Positions 62,244 through 64,000 of a stretch of DNA of 64,000 nucleotides are shown here, in pieces (positions within the stretch are counted from its first letter, which is position 1; each line of letters starts with the position of its first letter). The DNA is taken from positions 124,001-188,000 of the forward strand of contig MU858064.1 in the NCBI GenBank assembly GCA_033297075.1. Reading direction: 5' to 3'. The stretch comes from Rhypophila decipiens. Lineage: Eukaryota; Ascomycota; Sordariomycetes; Sordariales; Naviculisporaceae. The notes under the pieces are model-generated. The model was not told where the DNA came from and searched no databases. It saw only the letters and a program-made list of their open reading frames with translations. A program made the translations under genes and the position numbers.

Positions 62244-64000
62244 TCAATGTAGCATGGAGCAGAATTAGTCCTTTGTAAGTTGCCCATAATAGCAGTAAAG
62301 GATCTAATCGCTGACTGGAACAACAAGGGAAGAATCCGAACGTCAAAGTGTTCTTTTTTAAACAATGGTGCCAGGATGGGACATGGAAAGCTTCTAGTGG
62401 ACAAGATAGGAGTGCATCCTACGAGCAAGTGTGAATAACAACAGCGGAAAAAATGGATAGTCCGGCTTTGTCTTGCCCCGCCTGTGAGCTTGATTCTGGA
62501 ATCCCATTCGTATCTCTTCCGTCTTTTCCGGCGTTCAGAAGGCTGCTCATAAGAAACGTGATATTTTCCTGTCTTTGGGAAAGAAGTGGTCATCTGCCGC
62601 TCACAAGCCATCTCGACGGCTGACGCCGATATTGCTCTCGCAGCGATCCTTTGAAGATCCGCTCGTCCATGGGCACATGTACGACGATAAACGACAGGAA
62701 TACGCGGAAAGTCGGCAAAGAGGGATGGCACAACGCTCACTCAAGAGTGGGTCCAAGATGTCGTCTTCGGCCAGTCGGCCAGCAGTTAAATAGCCGGAAT
62801 GAAACTTTGAAGCCCACAGCAAGCACTGAGGATTGCCAGTTCTAGTACGTTGTCTGACTCCAAGTATGAGAAATTTCCATGCTCAAAAGCAAAACCGTCG
62901 AGTCGCAAACCAGTGAAACCACAAGATTGAACGACGTCAACGTTGGCTGTTGGTCCTCCCTTCCAGAAGGCCTTGGCCTCCTCTTGGCGCTGCAAAGTTG
63001 CCCGGCAGTCGAGGTCTTGGCCACAAAACAAGCATCAGCGATCAAGCCACTCCCGATGCCAACATGACCCCCCAAACGATCTTTCTCGCTCGACTTTCGG
63101 CAATTAGGACATTAAATTGCTTGGCCGAAACCTGAATTAGGCCGAAAACGCTTGATTAAATCGATTTCGCCTTTATTAAGTCTTGCGTGGGTGGTGTGCT
63201 TTGCTCAGTGTCGTCCCGTCTCTCTTTAGCCTGTTTGAGCTTTTAGGGGGGGTGGACGCGGGATCACAGGTCAGTGATCTTTGCTGCAGTCTGCTCTCTT
63301 GGAGCTTGTTGACATTGATTGAGTGTTGGCTGTGTTGATGTCTCGTCGGATGGTATTATTATACATGAGGAAACTGAAAGAAGACATGAGGGAGTCTCAG
63401 CTGGGGACTTGCTCATCCTATATAATGGCCAGTCAAGCAAGGGAATGCCTTTGACTCTCGAACCAGACCAGGAGATAACCCGGATATACCCAACAAGACG
63501 AAAACACCCGATACCACAGAAAAAAAAGGAGCCGCAGTGGGAACGGCAGAACAAGCTTTCGGCAAGTTCGGACACGACAGATGCCCAGCCCGGACCCGAT
63601 TGGACCGCCTCCCCTCTCCACGCTACATGTCCTCTATCTCGCCCGGGCAGATCTCTTGTCCTTTTGGCAGGTGTGGATGCCAAGGTGAGGGTTTGCGGTC
63701 TCTTGTACTACTCTTGTTGGTTGTTTATTCTTGTTGCCTTTCTCCTTGTCATACACTCCTTGACCCAAAAGTTCCGGTCCAAGTGCAAGCTGGATCAAGA
63801 TGGAGAAGCAGAAAGAACGGCTAAACAAACCATATCCAAAGACCGGTCCCAATATCATCTACCCAGGTCTTTTTTGATCATCCAATGGCAATGGAAAGAC
63901 AACCTGACTGACAAACACGTCGATCCGGGGCTCTCCACAGAACAGAAGCGCGGTTAACTGTCCGCTTCCAACGGGCCGAATGGCAAAACCACCTGCCTGG
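62244..64000. other. Intergenic; no supported gene to the window edge
   Basis: Frames of up to 212 codons occur (63319-63957), but codon use and composition are not protein-like and no domain is seen. A gene partly outside the window cannot be excluded. Confidence 0.35.

Noticed and set aside
63319..63957. 212-codon plus-strand frame at the right end
   Set aside because: Mixed low-complexity sequence; the central hydrophobic stretch alone is not enough to support a gene.
1..64000. CRISPR array, prokaryotic operons, riboswitches
   Set aside because: The window is fungal nuclear DNA; tandem repeats seen here have no spacer-repeat regularity of CRISPR type.

Overview
The window looks like a chromosome segment of a filamentous ascomycete (Pezizomycotina, probably Sordariomycetes). 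Genes have short GT-AG introns (46-100 nt) with CTAAC/CTGAC-type branch sites, and there are small cysteine-rich secreted proteins, a eukaryotic RNA-dependent RNA polymerase, a degraded hAT transposon and short interstitial copies of the TTAGGG telomere unit. Gene products are inferred by reading motifs and by joining exons so that frame and conserved residues are kept; no search was run.

Left end (1-2270): six related box C/D snoRNAs on the minus strand alternate with seven copies of a ~42-nt hairpin whose stem shows compensatory changes. This looks like a polycistronic snoRNA precursor that continues past the left edge. 4.3-7.1 kb holds two paralogous fungal genes of unknown function; the first has an in-frame stop. 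7.4-11.6 kb is repeat-rich and gene-poor. 11.7-12.9 kb encodes a protein with two six-cysteine modules, followed by a 1.4-kb internally deleted hAT element (13124-14558).

15-25 kb: a complete FAD monooxygenase, a relic of an aromatic amino acid ammonia-lyase with two internal deletions, a GT8 glycosyltransferase with a probable GC-AG intron, a frameshifted cytochrome P450, and an 830-bp non-coding element with 53-bp terminal inverted repeats (24328-25157).

25-33 kb: a six-exon CorA-like membrane protein, two divergently placed AIG1/IMAP-like GTPases (one ending in a CaaX box), an arrestin-like protein and a Cdc25/Acr2-type rhodanese.

33.9-39.5 kb: the most striking gene, a five-exon reading frame of about 1769 codons joining an RNA-dependent RNA polymerase (catalytic DLDGD) to a UPF1/ZNFX1-like SF1 helicase. 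Polymerase and helicase of these types are separate partners in the fission-yeast RDRC (Rdp1-Hrr1) and in Neurospora meiotic silencing (SAD-1, SAD-3). The fusion therefore suggests a one-polypeptide RNA-silencing amplification machine.

39.8-50.3 kb: AAA_28-type P-loop protein, dynactin p25, an extended SDR, a PfkB-family kinase, a protein with two caspase-like folds (the first lacking the catalytic pair), and a secreted intradiol dioxygenase. 50-64 kb is gene-poor: two small secreted proteins, a Ser/Gly/Tyr-rich protein, a 2-oxoglutarate oxygenase and a 59-residue secreted peptide with eight cysteines.
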